Part shown: one piece after another, positions 36,803-46,485 of the stretch
How the letters are laid out: the number at the start of each line of letters is the position of its first letter
Position numbering within the stretch: position 1 is the first letter of the stretch
Origin: Pantoea sp. alder81
GTDB taxonomy: Bacteria > Pseudomonadota > Gammaproteobacteria > Enterobacterales > Enterobacteriaceae
Direction: 5' to 3'
Length of the DNA: 64,000 nt
Assembly: GCF_020179835.1 (NCBI RefSeq)
Contig: NZ_JAIUDA010000007.1
Location: 124,001 to 188,000 of the forward strand
Notes under the pieces: model-generated
Database searches by the model: none
The model's input: only the letters and a program-made list of their open reading frames with translations
What the model was told of the DNA's origin: nothing
Made by a program: the position numbers and the translations under genes

Positions 36803-38182
36803 ATGAAAACTCTCTACTCGCAACTGCCTGCTATCGACAGCCTGCTGCGCGATCCCGCTTTGCAGCCGCTGCTGCTGCAGTTGGGCACCGCGTTTACCAC
36901 CCGTCAGTTGCGCGCTATGCAGCAAGAGGCCCGCACGCATATCCAACAACATCAAACTCTACCTGGTTGGCACCTTAACTGGCCGGAAGAAGCGCAGCGC
37001 CGCGCGCAACAGCAGCAACAGAGCGCGCTGCGTCCGGTGTTCAATCTCACCGGCACCGTGCTGCACACCAATCTGGGCCGTGCCCAGCTAAGCGATAGCG
37101 CAATTGAGGCAGTCACGGCCTGCCTGCGCCAGCCGGTGACGCTGGAATATGCGCTGGATGATGCGTCACGCGGTCATCGCGATCGTGCGGTGAGTGCGCT
37201 GCTGTGTGAACTGACGGGGGCAGAAGCGGCCTGTATCGTGAACAACAATGCCGCCGCCGTGCTGTTGATGCTGGCCGCACTCGCACCGGGTCGCGAAGTG
37301 ATTGTTTCACGCGGTGAGCTGGTGGAGATCGGCGGCGCATTCCGTATTCCCGACGTGATGCGCCAGGCGGGCTGCCAGCTGGTTGAAGTCGGCACCACCA
37401 ATCGCACCCATCTGAAAGACTACCGAGCGGCTATCAGCGACAACACCGGCTTGCTGATGAAGGTGCACACCAGCAACTACCAGATTCAGGGCTTCACCCA
37501 TACGGTCGCGGAAGCCGAACTGGTGGCGTTGGCGGCGGAGCATCAGCTGCCCGTCATTACCGATCTCGGCAGCGGTTCGCTTATCGACATGACATCCTTT
37601 GATTTGCCCGCCGAGCCGATGCCGCAACAGCTGATTGCCGCTGGCGTGGATCTGGTGAGTTTTTCCGGCGATAAATTGCTGGGTGGTCCGCAAGCGGGGA
37701 TTATCGTCGGCAAACAGGCACTTATCGACCGGCTACAACAGCATCCGCTTAAGCGTGCCTTGCGTGTCGATAAGATGACGCTGGCCGCGCTGGAAGCCAC
37801 CTTGCAGCTTTATCGCCAACCGGAAACCCTGCGTGAAGCGCTGCCAACGTTGCGGCTGTTGACGCGATCGTCACACGAAATTTTGCAGCAGGCCGAACGG
37901 CTGATGCCCGCGCTGGATCAGGCGTATGGCACTGAATTTTCCCTTAATATCGCCGCCTGTTCGTCGCAAATCGGTAGCGGATCGCTACCGGTTGAGCGCT
38001 TACCCAGTTTCGCCATCACGTTCAGTCCTCGTGATCCTCACCGCAGCTCACTGGATGCACTGGCGCAACGCTGGCGCACGCTGGCGCATCCGGTGATTGG
38101 CCGCATTCAGGAAGGAAAACTGTGGCTGGATTTACGCTGCCTCGAAGATGAAGCGGCGTTGATACGGACCTTAACCGCATGA
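36803..38182 (+). CDS. selA: L-seryl-tRNA(Sec) selenium transferase
   Basis: PLP enzyme of 459 residues converting seryl-tRNA-Sec to selenocysteyl-tRNA-Sec with selenophosphate. Seen: [11 protein letters not shown] at the N terminus, [33 protein letters not shown], and the PLP Lys in [17 protein letters not shown]. Start at 36803 aligns with E. coli SelA; an open frame of 32 codons upstream overlaps yibF and is not conserved. Eight bases separate it from yibF, and its stop overlaps selB. The cluster with selB, the fdo operon and selC concentrates selenium genes; selD is not in the window. Confidence 0.96.
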   Translation: MKTLYSQLPAIDSLLRDPALQPLLLQLGTAFTTRQLRAMQQEARTHIQQHQTLPGWHLNWPEEAQRRAQQQQQSALRPVFNLTGTVLHTNLGRAQLSDSAIEAVTACLRQPVTLEYALDDASRGHRDRAVSALLCELTGAEAACIVNNNAAAVLLMLAALAPGREVIVSRGELVEIGGAFRIPDVMRQAGCQLVEVGTTNRTHLKDYRAAISDNTGLLMKVHTSNYQIQGFTHTVAEAELVALAAEHQLPVITDLGSGSLIDMTSFDLPAEPMPQQLIAAGVDLVSFSGDKLLGGPQAGIIVGKQALIDRLQQHPLKRALRVDKMTLAALEATLQLYRQPETLREALPTLRLLTRSSHEILQQAERLMPALDQAYGTEFSLNIAACSSQIGSGSLPVERLPSFAITFSPRDPHRSSLDALAQRWRTLAHPVIGRIQEGKLWLDLRCLEDEAALIRTLTA

Positions 38183-40029
38183 TTATCGCCACCGCTGGAC
38201 ATGTCGATCACGGCAAAACCGCACTGCTGCAGGCGTTAACCGGTGTGGATGCCGATCGCCTGCCCGAAGAGAAACGGCGCGGCATGACCATCGATCTCGG
38301 CTATGCCTACTGGCCGCAACCGGATGGCCGCGTTGTGGGCTTTATCGATGTGCCGGGACACGAGAAATTTCTCGCCAATATGCTGGCGGGTATCGGCGGT
38401 ATTCATCATGCGCTGCTGGTGGTAGCCTGCGACGACGGCGTGATGCCGCAAACGCGTGAACATCTGCAACTGCTGAGTCTGGCTGGACAACCGCCACTCA
38501 GCGTGGCCTTGACTAAAGCGGATCGCGTCGACACGCTGCGTATCGCTGAAGTGCAGCATCAGGTGGCGGAGTTGACGCAGCAACTGGGCTGGTCGGCGAC
38601 GCTGCAGTTTGTCACCAGCAGTTCCACCCAGCAGGGTATCGACGCACTACGTCAGCACCTGAGTGAGCTACGCGCGCCGGATATCGACACGGGTCGTCGC
38701 TTCCGCCTCGCAATTGACCGTGCATTTACCCTTAAAGGCAGCGGTTTAGTCGTCACCGGCACCGCCCTTTCAGGTGAAGTCAGCGTGGGCGATTCTCTGT
38801 GGCTCAGCAGTCTTAATCTGCCGGTACGCGTGCGTTCACTGCATGCGCAGAACCAGTCAGTGACGCACGCGCAAGCTGGGGAACGCATCGCGTTGAATAT
38901 CGTCGGCGATGTGGAGAAAGCCCAGATCGCGCGCGGTGACTGGCTTCTGGCGCAACCGCAACCCTCGGGCACCCAGCGACTCATCGTGGCACTGCGTTTG
39001 CTGCAGCCGTTAAAGCATCCCTCGCAGCCGGTACACATTCACCATGCCGCCAGCCATGTGACTGGGCGACTGAATCTGATTGCAGGTGAAATGGCGGAAC
39101 TGGTGCTCAGCGAGCCGTTATGGCTGGCGGAAAACGATCGGCTGATCATCCGCGACAGCAATGCACAGCAGACACTCGGCGGCGGATGTGTGCTGCTGCT
39201 TAACAGTAAAAAACGCGGCAAGCGCCATCCTGATTATCTCGGCTGGCTGCAACAGCTGGCGGCGGCAGAAACCGATGAAGCCAGCCTGCAGGCGCATCTG
39301 GTACAGCAACCGGTCGATGTAGCCGAGCTGAGCTGGGCACGCCAGCTGAGTGACGATGCACTCAACAACTTACTGGACAAGGTTGCGCCCGTGCGGCTCG
39401 GCAGCGCCTTGATGGCCGCTGAGCAGGCTGTAGCCTGGCAGCAGCGTCTGCTGGAGGCACTCACCGCGTTTCATCAGCAGCATCCCGAAGTGCCGGGCAT
39501 CGGACGCGATCGCTTGCGCCGCGTGGCTCTACCGCATCAGCCGCCGGAACAGGTGATCACGCTGATTGATCAATTGCTGTCGCAGGGCCATTTGCAGCAT
39601 CAGCACGGTTGGCTACATATACCGGATTTCAAACCGCGCTTTAATCCGCAGGAAGAAGCGTTATGGCAGCAGGTCGGCCCGCTCTTCGACGACCAGCCGC
39701 TGTGGGTGCGCGATATCGCGCTGGCGACTCAGCAAGATGAAGAAGCGGTTCGTAGCCTGCTGCTGACTGCCGCGCGCTTAGGCCACATCACGGCGATCGT
39801 GCGCGATCGCTACTATCGCAGCGACCAGATCCAGATCTTCGCCGATCTGATTCGCCAGCGTGACGCCAACGGTGGCAGCACCAGCGCCGCCGATTTCCGC
39901 AACCAGCTCGGCACCGGGCGTAAAATCGCGGTACAGATTCTCGAATTCTTTGACCGCAGTGGCTTCACCCGTCGTCGCGGCAACGATCACCTGCTGCGCG
40001 ACGCCCGCCTGTTCGATACTTCCGCTTAA
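38179..40029 (+). CDS. selB: Selenocysteine-specific elongation factor SelB
   Basis: GTPase of 616 residues (E. coli 614) that brings Sec-tRNA to the ribosome at a SECIS-marked UGA. Seen: G1 [10 protein letters not shown] at 7-16, G3 DVPGHEKF, G4 TKAD, EF-Tu-like domains II and III, and C-terminal winged-helix repeats (about 380-616) that bind the SECIS loop, ending in [25 protein letters not shown] sequence. Four-base overlap with selA (ATGA). Confidence 0.97.
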   Translation: MIIATAGHVDHGKTALLQALTGVDADRLPEEKRRGMTIDLGYAYWPQPDGRVVGFIDVPGHEKFLANMLAGIGGIHHALLVVACDDGVMPQTREHLQLLSLAGQPPLSVALTKADRVDTLRIAEVQHQVAELTQQLGWSATLQFVTSSSTQQGIDALRQHLSELRAPDIDTGRRFRLAIDRAFTLKGSGLVVTGTALSGEVSVGDSLWLSSLNLPVRVRSLHAQNQSVTHAQAGERIALNIVGDVEKAQIARGDWLLAQPQPSGTQRLIVALRLLQPLKHPSQPVHIHHAASHVTGRLNLIAGEMAELVLSEPLWLAENDRLIIRDSNAQQTLGGGCVLLLNSKKRGKRHPDYLGWLQQLAAAETDEASLQAHLVQQPVDVAELSWARQLSDDALNNLLDKVAPVRLGSALMAAEQAVAWQQRLLEALTAFHQQHPEVPGIGRDRLRRVALPHQPPEQVITLIDQLLSQGHLQHQHGWLHIPDFKPRFNPQEEALWQQVGPLFDDQPLWVRDIALATQQDEEAVRSLLLTAARLGHITAIVRDRYYRSDQIQIFADLIRQRDANGGSTSAADFRNQLGTGRKIAVQILEFFDRSGFTRRRGNDHLLRDARLFDTSA

Positions 40030-40105
40030 TCCTTCGCGTTGCTTCTCAGTTCTGTCTGTAACTGCGCTGCAACGCCGATTCCGCGTTGCTCAAAAATGTG
40101 CCAGG

Positions 40106-40126
40106 ATGTAAGAATATTTCTTACAT
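40106..40126. promoter_or_regulatory. Perfect palindrome upstream of parDE (autorepressor operator)
   Basis: ATGTAAGAA-TAT-TTCTTACAT, a perfect 9-bp dyad ending 10 bases before the antitoxin start. ParD-type antitoxins bind such dyads to repress their own operon. Confidence 0.75.
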
Positions 40127-40135
40127 TGGGACACG

Positions 40136-40423
40136 ATGATGGCACGTACCATGACAATCGATTTAGGTGATGAACTGCGCGAGTTTGTTGAATCTCTGGT
40201 GGAGTCCGGTGATTACCGTACTCAAAGCGAGGTAGTGCGCGACTCGCTGCGTTTACTGCGTGAGAAGCAGGCGGCGTCGAAGCTTGAGGCACTGAAAGAA
40301 TTGGTAAGACAAGGGTTCGAAAGCGGTCCGGGTAGAGAGTGGGACCATGAAGATTTTCTGAGACGAGCAAAAGCCAGGGTGGGCATGTATGAAAAGGAAG
40401 ATCACGATAAAGCCGGAAGCTGA
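40136..40423 (+). CDS. parD: Type II antitoxin, ParD family (ribbon-helix-helix)
   Basis: Antitoxin of about 95 residues. Seen: RHH DNA-binding N terminus MTIDLGDELREFVESLVESG followed by YRTQSEVVRDSLRLLRE, and a charged C-terminal tail (about 50-95) that should wrap the toxin. Three near starts exist (40136, 40139, 40151); the first is given. It overlaps the toxin gene by 35 bases. Inserted between two core genes, selB and glyS, so probably a transferred addiction module. Confidence 0.87.
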   Translation: MMARTMTIDLGDELREFVESLVESGDYRTQSEVVRDSLRLLREKQAASKLEALKELVRQGFESGPGREWDHEDFLRRAKARVGMYEKEDHDKAGS

Positions 40424-40679
40424 TGCCGATCTGATGAAAATCTGGATTTACGGATACTGGAATTTTGGGGAACAGCTCGCAGACGCTTACAACCTTAAAT
40501 TTTCCCAGCTCTTCGATAAAATTGCCCGATTCGACCTGGGGCGAAAACGACCGGATTTAGGTCATCAAATCTATTCACTTCCCTTCGGTCAGCACATTGT
40601 GATTTACCGTGCTGAGGTTAATGAAATTTTCATAGGCCGCATCTTGCACCACTCCCAGGAAGTCAGCGCCGAATTTTAA
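40389..40679 (+). CDS. parE: Type II toxin, ParE/RelE superfamily
   Basis: Toxin of 96 residues. Seen: KITIKPEADADLMKIWIYGY, FGEQLADAYNLKFSQLFDKI, and the ParE-type core FGQHIVIYRAEVNEIFIGRILHHSQE. ParE toxins poison DNA gyrase; the RILHHSQE ending is typical of the ParE branch rather than mRNA-cutting RelE. Cotranscribed with parD. The gene appears intact. Confidence 0.87.
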   Translation: MKRKITIKPEADADLMKIWIYGYWNFGEQLADAYNLKFSQLFDKIARFDLGRKRPDLGHQIYSLPFGQHIVIYRAEVNEIFIGRILHHSQEVSAEF

Positions 40680-40680
40680 A

Positions 40681-40706
40681 AACAAAAAGGGACGATCGCT
40701 CGTCCC
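40681..40706 (-). terminator. Intrinsic terminator of glyS
   Basis: Minus strand GGGACGA, loop GCGA, TCGTCCC followed by TTTTTG and TTTTT; also usable, with a weaker tail, for parE on the plus strand. Confidence 0.85.
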
Positions 40707-40729
40707 TTCGGTTCACTTCAAAACATCGC

Positions 40730-42799
40730 TTACTGCAGCAGTGAAATATCCGCCACCTGCAGGAACAGCGCGCGCAGTTGCGCCAGCAGCGTCAGGCGGT
40801 TAATCCGCACTTCCGCTTCATCGGCGTTAACCATCACGTTGTCGAAGAAGTTATCGACCGCTTCACGCAGCTGTGCCAGCTCCACCAGCGCATCCTGATA
40901 GCGGCCTTCTGCGAAGTACGGCTGCAGCTTGTCACCGAGCGCGGTCACGAAAGTCGCCAGCTGGATCTCGGCGTTCTCTTTCAGCAGCGATGCCTGCACG
41001 CTGTCGTTGAGGGTTTCGGTGGCTTTCGCCAGGATGTTAGACACACGCTTGTTGGCCGCAGCCAGCGACGATGCCGCTTCCAGAGTACGGAAGTGGGATA
41101 CCGCCTTCATACGCGCATCGAAATCCGCCGGACGGGTTGGACGACGTGCCAGCACCGCCTGAATGGTGTCGACGCTGTGGCCTTCTTCCTGATACCAGGT
41201 ACGGAAGCGACCCAGCATGAAGTCGATCACCTCATCCACGACCTTGCCGTTACTCAGCTTGCTGCCATACAAACGCACCGCTTCTTCAGTCAGGGTTTGC
41301 AGGTCGAGTGGCAAGTTCTTCTCAACGATAATACGCAGCACGCCCAACGCAGCACGGCGCAGTGCGAACGGGTCTTTATCGCCTTTCGGATGCTGACCAA
41401 TGCCGAAGATGCCCGCAAGGGTATCCATCTTGTCAGCGATGGCGACAGCGCAAGCCACGAGGTTGGATGGCAGCGCATCACCGGCAAAGCGCGGCTGATA
41501 TTGCTCGTTCAGCGCCACGGCCACATCTTCCGCTTCGCCGTCATGACGCGCATAGTGCATGCCCATCACACCCTGCGTATCGGTGAACTCGAAGACCATG
41601 TTAGTCATCAGGTCACACTTCGACAGCAGACCCGCGCGGGTGGCGTGGTTCACATCGGCACCAATCTGAGCCGCAATCCAGCCGGCCAGCGCCTGAATGC
41701 GGTCGGTTTTGTCTCGCAGCGTACCAAGCTCTTTCTGGAACAGCACAGTCTCCAGACGCGGCAGGTTATCTTCCAAACGCTTTTTACGGTCAGTGTTGAA
41801 GAAGAACTCGGCATCGGCCAGACGCGGACGCACCACCTTCTCGTTACCGGAGATGATTTGCTGCGGATCTTTCGATTCGATGTTGGTCACGAAGATGAAG
41901 TGCGGCAGCAGTTTGCCGTCAGCGGAGTACACCGGGAAGTACTTCTGGTCACCCTTCATGGTGTAAACCAGCGCTTCAGAAGGCACCGCAAGGAACTTCT
42001 CTTCAAATTTCGCCGTCAGCACCACTGGCCATTCCACCAGCGAGGCCACTTCTTCCAGCAGGCTGTCGCTCAGATCGGCGATGCCGCCCAATTGCTGAGC
42101 TGCCGCTTCCGCATCTGCTTTGATTTTGGCTTTACGCGTGGCGAAATCAGCCACCACTTTGCCGCGCTCCAACAGCAGCTGTGGATACTGATCGGCGTTG
42201 TCGAGGGTGAACTCTGGCTCGCCCATAAAGCGGTGACCACGAATCACACGATCGGACTGAATACCGAGAATCGTCGCCGGAATCAGCTCATCGCCCAGCA
42301 GTAGCGTCACGGTATGCACCGGACGCACAAACTGCACGTCGCTTGCGCCCCAGCGCATCAGTTTTGGAATCGGCAGCTTGCTCAGGGCGGTCACCACCAT
42401 CGCGGGCAGGAGTGCCTGGGCGCTTTCGCCTTTCACTGACGCGCGGTGTACCAGCCATTCGCCTTTATCAGTGCTCAGACGCTCAGCCTGATCCACCGTG
42501 ATGCCGTTGCCACGCGCCCAACCTTCGGCTGCTTTGGTGGCATTGCCATCAGCATCAAACGCGGCAGCAATCGCCGGGCCGCGTTTTTCGACTTCACGAT
42601 CGGCCTGCGCCGTCGCCAGCTGGGCCACTTTCAGCGCCAGGCGGCGTGGAGCGGCAAACCAGCTCACTTCACCGTGCGCCAAACCGGCGCCATCCAGCTC
42701 AGCGGTAAAGTGCGCAGCAAAGGCTTCTGCCAGGCTGCGCAGGGCTTTCGGAGGCAACTCTTCGGTGCCAATTTCCACCAGGAAAGTTTTATCGGTCAT
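40730..42799 (-). CDS. glyS: Glycyl-tRNA synthetase beta subunit
   Basis: Beta subunit (689 residues; E. coli 689) of the tetrameric bacterial GlyRS that binds tRNA-Gly. Seen: start [43 protein letters not shown], and the C-terminal anticodon-binding region ([28 protein letters not shown]). It starts 9 bases after glyQ. Confidence 0.98.
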   Translation of the reverse strand: MTDKTFLVEIGTEELPPKALRSLAEAFAAHFTAELDGAGLAHGEVSWFAAPRRLALKVAQLATAQADREVEKRGPAIAAAFDADGNATKAAEGWARGNGITVDQAERLSTDKGEWLVHRASVKGESAQALLPAMVVTALSKLPIPKLMRWGASDVQFVRPVHTVTLLLGDELIPATILGIQSDRVIRGHRFMGEPEFTLDNADQYPQLLLERGKVVADFATRKAKIKADAEAAAQQLGGIADLSDSLLEEVASLVEWPVVLTAKFEEKFLAVPSEALVYTMKGDQKYFPVYSADGKLLPHFIFVTNIESKDPQQIISGNEKVVRPRLADAEFFFNTDRKKRLEDNLPRLETVLFQKELGTLRDKTDRIQALAGWIAAQIGADVNHATRAGLLSKCDLMTNMVFEFTDTQGVMGMHYARHDGEAEDVAVALNEQYQPRFAGDALPSNLVACAVAIADKMDTLAGIFGIGQHPKGDKDPFALRRAALGVLRIIVEKNLPLDLQTLTEEAVRLYGSKLSNGKVVDEVIDFMLGRFRTWYQEEGHSVDTIQAVLARRPTRPADFDARMKAVSHFRTLEAASSLAAANKRVSNILAKATETLNDSVQASLLKENAEIQLATFVTALGDKLQPYFAEGRYQDALVELAQLREAVDNFFDNVMVNADEAEVRINRLTLLAQLRALFLQVADISLLQ

Positions 42800-42808
42800 G
42801 GCTGCCTC

Positions 42809-43720
42809 TTACTTGTTTTTATTGCACATTGGGAAACCAAGCGCCTCACGGGACGCATAATAGGCTTCAGCAACGGCTTTCGTCAGGGTACGAATACGCA
42901 GGATATAGCGCTGACGCTCGGTCACCGAGATCGCCTTGCGTGCATCCAGCAGGTTAAAGCTGTGTGCCGCCTTCAAAATGCGCTCATAGGCCGGCAGCGG
43001 CAGTGGTTTTTCCAGCGCCAGCAGCTGCTGGGCTTCTTTCTCGTACTGCTCGAAGCAGGAGAACAGGAAGTCCACATCCGCGTATTCAAAGTTGTAGGTC
43101 GACTGCTCCACTTCGTTCTGATGGAACACTTCACCGTAGGTGGTTTGGCCAAATGGACCATCGCTCCACACCAGATCGTAAACGCTGTCGACGCCCTGGA
43201 TGTACATCGCCAGACGCTCCAGACCGTAAGTGATCTCACCGGTAACCGGCTTGCACTCCATACCGCCCACCTGCTGGAAGTAGGTGAACTGCGTCACTTC
43301 CATGCCGTTGAGCCACACTTCCCAGCCCAGTCCCCAGGCACCCAGCGTTGGGTTTTCCCAGTTATCTTCCACGAAGCGAATATCGTGCACGGTCGGATCC
43401 AGGCCCAGCTCTTGCAGTGAACCCAGATACAGCTCCTGCAGATTGTCCGGGTTAGGTTTGATCATCACCTGGAACTGATAGTAGTGCTGTAAACGGTTCG
43501 GGTTTTCACCGTAGCGACCATCGGTAGGACGGCGCGAAGGCTGCACATAGGCGGTCGCCATTGGCTCCGGGCCGATGGCGCGCAGGCAGGTCATCGGGTG
43601 TGAAGTGCCAGCGCCCACTTCCATGTCCAGCGGCTGGACGATGGTGCAGCCCTGACGCGCCCAGTAATCCTGCAAGGTCAGGATCAGGCCCTGAAAGGTC
43701 TTGGTATCAAACTTTTGCAT
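42809..43720 (-). CDS. glyQ: Glycyl-tRNA synthetase alpha subunit
   Basis: Catalytic subunit of 303 residues forming glycyl-adenylate. Seen: [21 protein letters not shown], the class II motif region [20 protein letters not shown] (20 residues quoted at most), [20 protein letters not shown], and the C-terminal [19 protein letters not shown]. Pairs with GlyS as alpha2beta2. Own promoter upstream at about 43.76-43.79 kb. Confidence 0.98.
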   Translation of the reverse strand: MQKFDTKTFQGLILTLQDYWARQGCTIVQPLDMEVGAGTSHPMTCLRAIGPEPMATAYVQPSRRPTDGRYGENPNRLQHYYQFQVMIKPNPDNLQELYLGSLQELGLDPTVHDIRFVEDNWENPTLGAWGLGWEVWLNGMEVTQFTYFQQVGGMECKPVTGEITYGLERLAMYIQGVDSVYDLVWSDGPFGQTTYGEVFHQNEVEQSTYNFEYADVDFLFSCFEQYEKEAQQLLALEKPLPLPAYERILKAAHSFNLLDARKAISVTERQRYILRIRTLTKAVAEAYYASREALGFPMCNKNK

Positions 43721-43760
43721 GTTGAGTACGCGATAAGGGTCGATTAAAAAAGAGTGCGAC

Positions 43761-43789
43761 AGTATACCCTTTGACCGCGGATTGTGCAG
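43761..43789 (-). promoter_or_regulatory. Probable glyQS promoter
   Basis: Minus strand TATACT at 43766-43761 and CTGCAC at 43789-43784, spaced 17 bases; start about 35 bases before the glyQ ATG. The -10 is good, the -35 weak. Confidence 0.5.
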
Positions 43790-43857
43790 CCGGAAATCCT
43801 GGCGCGCCGGGAGGTGATTTTGACGCGGTTTAAGCCGTTAAAACCCTGAGATAAGAA

Positions 43858-43871
43858 AATCGTATACGATT
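43858..43871. promoter_or_regulatory. Distal GTATAC operator (GntR/FCD type)
   Basis: AATCGTATACGATT, a perfect 14-bp palindrome. The TCGTATACGA core recurs exactly at 44018-44027. GTATAC-centred dyads are typical operators of FCD-subfamily GntR proteins such as UxuR. The likely binder is the GntR protein encoded at 51.35 kb. Confidence 0.65.
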
Positions 43872-43956
43872 CAATCAGGCACGGTCACGCCTTTCACCTG
43901 AATTAAATTAATCCTTAATTTTCATCTAAATATCCACAACATAATCAAATCCTATT

Positions 43957-43974
43957 ACGTGACCCACATCACCT
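43957..43974. promoter_or_regulatory. Candidate CRP site before the 44-53 kb catabolic cluster
   Basis: CGTGA-CCCACA-TCACC, eight of ten consensus half-site bases, about 90-105 bases before the RidA start and between the two GTATAC palindromes. Would place the cluster under catabolite control. Confidence 0.5.
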
Positions 43975-44017
43975 TTTCGACCTGATGGTCAAAAATCGCG
44001 CATTGACACTTGTATAA

Positions 44018-44027
44018 TCGTATACGA
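44018..44027. promoter_or_regulatory. Proximal GTATAC operator over the cluster promoter
   Basis: TCGTATACGA, identical core to the palindrome 160 bases upstream, located 36-45 bases before the ATG of the RidA gene. TATAAT (44013-44018) and TTGACA (44003-44008) elements lie against it, so binding here should block transcription. Which of these elements is used is unclear since they are too close to form one promoter. Confidence 0.65.
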
Positions 44028-44062
44028 AATTGCGGTGAAACAGTTTTGCTTGGAATTTCACC

Positions 44063-44455
44063 ATGAAGACCGCGATTGCTTATCCAGGAATGAATGCCAG
44101 TGACCGCCCAATGGGTCCGGCTCCGCTTTCCGCCGCCGTACTACACGAACCGATGTTATTTATCTCTGGACAGGTGGCGATTGACCCCTACAGCGGGGAA
44201 ATCAAGGGCAACGACATCGCCAGCCAGACGCGCCAGGTATTGAAAAACGTCGGCGATTTGTTGAGCGAAGCGCAGATGACTTTCGACAACGTGGTGCGCG
44301 TAACGATCTATCTCACCGACCTCAGTACTTTCAGTGAGATGAACGCCGCCTACAGCGAGTTCTTCCAGTTCCCCTTCCCGGCGCGCGCCACCGTCGGTAT
44401 TCAACTCAACCATCCTGACCTGCTGGTCGAGATGGAAGTGACGGCGATGCGCTGA
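44063..44455 (+). CDS. RidA (YjgF/YER057c/UK114) family protein
   Basis: Trimeric RidA-fold protein of 130 residues, first gene of the cluster. Seen: LFISGQVAIDPYSGEIKG, TRQVLKNVGDLLSEA, VVRVTIYLTDLSTFSEMNAAY and PARATVGIQL, including the Arg (R of PARATVG) that in RidA contacts imine/enamine carboxylates. The C-terminal Glu (VEMEVTAMR) is also retained. Family enzymes hydrolyse reactive enamines/imines or, as RutC-type members, aminoacrylates. Here it probably quenches an unstable intermediate made by the cluster. One-base overlap with the next gene. Confidence 0.88.
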   Translation: MKTAIAYPGMNASDRPMGPAPLSAAVLHEPMLFISGQVAIDPYSGEIKGNDIASQTRQVLKNVGDLLSEAQMTFDNVVRVTIYLTDLSTFSEMNAAYSEFFQFPFPARATVGIQLNHPDLLVEMEVTAMR

Positions 44456-45426
44456 TGCATATTCATATCGAAAACGACGCCAGCGCCCCGCAGGCATTAC
44501 ATCTGACCATGCAGCACCTGCAACAGCAGTTGGATGCCCATCCACAGCTGCGCGGTCACTTTACTCTGAGCGAAAACAGCAACTCTGCGCATATCGCAGA
44601 TTTCCTCGCCACCAGCGACATTCTGTGGAGCGGCCGCAAGCTGGCGCTCAATACCTTCAGCGCACCCCGCCTCGGCTGGGTGCAGGTGATGTCCGCTGGC
44701 GTTGAGCAGTGGCTGGCGCATCTGCCACAGGGCGTGACGCTCACCAACGCCTCCGGCGTGCACGGCGATAAAGGCGCCGAGTTCATTCTGATGGCCGCGC
44801 TGATGTTCAACTTTGGCATTCCCGGTTTTCTGCAGGATCAGGCTCAGCGCTTGTGGCGTCCGACGTTCGGTGGCTGCGCACGCGGCAAAACCGTAATGCT
44901 ACTCGGCGTCGGCGGTATTGGTGCGGCGGCGGCCAATCTGCTGACCGCACAGGGTTATCGCGTGATTGGCGTGACGCGCAGCGGCCAGTGCGATGCCGAT
45001 GTGGCGCGTTGTATCCGCATTGATGCCATCGACGAAGTGTTACCGCAGGTGGATGTGCTGGTCTCGACGCTGCCGCTGACGCCACAGACAGAAATGCTGT
45101 TTGACCGTCGCCGTCTCGACCTGCTGCCTGCCCGTGCGGGCATCGTGATTGTCGGTCGTGCCGCGGTATTCGACTACACCGCAATGCGCGAAAAACTGTG
45201 CGCCGGTGAGTTGGCCGGCGCGGTGCTGGATGTCTATCCGCAGGAGCCGCTACCGGTGGACGATGCGTTGTGGAGCACGCCAGGCGTAGTGATGACGCCG
45301 CACTGCAGCCTGGACGATCACAGTGCCTATCTTGAGGGCTGTCTTGAAGTATTTATCGACAACCTGGTGCGTTTCCGCAGCGGCCATCCGCTGCGCAACC
45401 AGGTTGATGTCGCAAGAGGTTATTGA
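44455..45426 (+). CDS. D-isomer-specific 2-hydroxyacid dehydrogenase
   Basis: NAD(P)-dependent dehydrogenase of 323 residues. Seen: nucleotide loop LLGVGGIGAAAANLL near 148-162, VSTLPLTPQTEMLF, catalytic Arg in IVIVGRAAVFDY (R present but the usual following Gly is Ala), Glu in LDVYPQEPLP and His in VMTPHCSLDD. The residue after the nucleotide loop's strand reads TRSG, suggesting NADP preference. Reduces a 2-keto acid or oxidises a 2-hydroxy acid in the cluster's pathway; substrate unknown. Translationally coupled to ridA (TGATG). Confidence 0.87.
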   Translation: MHIHIENDASAPQALHLTMQHLQQQLDAHPQLRGHFTLSENSNSAHIADFLATSDILWSGRKLALNTFSAPRLGWVQVMSAGVEQWLAHLPQGVTLTNASGVHGDKGAEFILMAALMFNFGIPGFLQDQAQRLWRPTFGGCARGKTVMLLGVGGIGAAAANLLTAQGYRVIGVTRSGQCDADVARCIRIDAIDEVLPQVDVLVSTLPLTPQTEMLFDRRRLDLLPARAGIVIVGRAAVFDYTAMREKLCAGELAGAVLDVYPQEPLPVDDALWSTPGVVMTPHCSLDDHSAYLEGCLEVFIDNLVRFRSGHPLRNQVDVARGY

Positions 45427-45513
45427 AGTCGCAGTACTTATAAAAGCCGTAAAGACGTTCATAAAACACAAGGTCATCGCTTACACATTCACCAGCACCA
45501 GGGGAACCTTATT

Positions 45514-46410
45514 ATGAAATTTGCACGCATCGCACTCCTTATCTCTGGCATCACCGGCACCTTACTGGCTGGGCTCTCCAGCGCCCATGCCGCCAGCACC
45601 GATCCGATTACGCCAACGGCCAGCGACTTCGCGGCCATGGCGCAGTGCAAAGCACTGCAAACCAAATATCCGTCGCTGAAAGGCAAGGATTTGGTGGTCG
45701 GTCTCGGCGGTTACACCAAAGGCTTTGAAGCGCCGTCGGAAAAAGACCCGAGCATTATTGAAGGTCTCGACCCTTCGTTGTTTGAGCGTATCAGCAGCTG
45801 CCTCGGTGCGAAACACAGCTATCAAACGGGCTCCTTCAACGTGCTGCTGACCTCGATCACCAGCGGGCGTGCGGATATCGGCCCGATGCTGTACGTCACC
45901 GATGAGCGCCTGAAGCAGATCGCTTTTGTCGCTTCCATGCAGGTGCAGGATGGTTCGATTCTGGCGAAGGGTAATCCGAAGAAGATCACTACCGTGGATG
46001 ACCTGTGTGGCAAAACCGTGGCCGCCGCAGCGGGCTCTTACGAAGCCAATAAGCTGGTGCCTGAGCAGAGCGCCAAATGCACCGCCGCCGGTAAGCCAGA
46101 GGTCAGCATGTTGATGGTGCAAAACACCGACAACAGCATTCAGGCAGTTAAAAGCGGTCGCGCCGATATCTACCTGACTGAAGCCGGTTCCGCCATCGCT
46201 ATCGCCAAAGCCGATAAAACGCTGGAAAGCGGTTTCACCGTTGACCTGCCAATTATGGTTGGCTTCCCGATTGCCAAAGACAACGCCACTTTGCGTGGCG
46301 CGGTGATGGATGCAATGAAGGTGATTCAGGAAAGCGGTGCACAGAAGAAATTGCTCGATTACTGGGGTCAGGGCAGCGCGGCTGAACGCCCGGTTGTTGC
46401 ACGTGGTTAA
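45514..46410 (+). CDS. Amino-acid-type ABC substrate-binding protein
   Basis: Periplasmic binding protein of 298 residues, SBP_bac_3 family. Seen: signal peptide KFARIALLISGITGTLLAGL with cleavage near SSAHAAS, then VLLTSITSGRADIGPMLYVT (in part), DLCGKTVAAAAGSYE and QAVKSGRADIYLTEAGSA. Four Cys (AQCKAL, SSCLGA, DLCGK, AKCTAA) may form disulfides in the periplasm. RBS AGGGG. It lies 87 bases after the dehydrogenase and feeds the fused permease-ATPase. Confidence 0.88.
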   Translation: MKFARIALLISGITGTLLAGLSSAHAASTDPITPTASDFAAMAQCKALQTKYPSLKGKDLVVGLGGYTKGFEAPSEKDPSIIEGLDPSLFERISSCLGAKHSYQTGSFNVLLTSITSGRADIGPMLYVTDERLKQIAFVASMQVQDGSILAKGNPKKITTVDDLCGKTVAAAAGSYEANKLVPEQSAKCTAAGKPEVSMLMVQNTDNSIQAVKSGRADIYLTEAGSAIAIAKADKTLESGFTVDLPIMVGFPIAKDNATLRGAVMDAMKVIQESGAQKKLLDYWGQGSAAERPVVARG

Positions 46411-46485
46411 TGCATAAACTCAGTCAGATCAATTGGGTTGCAGCCTTCGGGCAACCCAAACGATCGCATTGAGGGAGATAACGCC

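Noticed and set aside
40778..43420. Long plus-strand open frames (508 and 324 codons) opposite glyS and glyQ
   Set aside because: High-GC antisense shadows; their translations are His/Arg-rich with no family features, while glyS and glyQ are certain.
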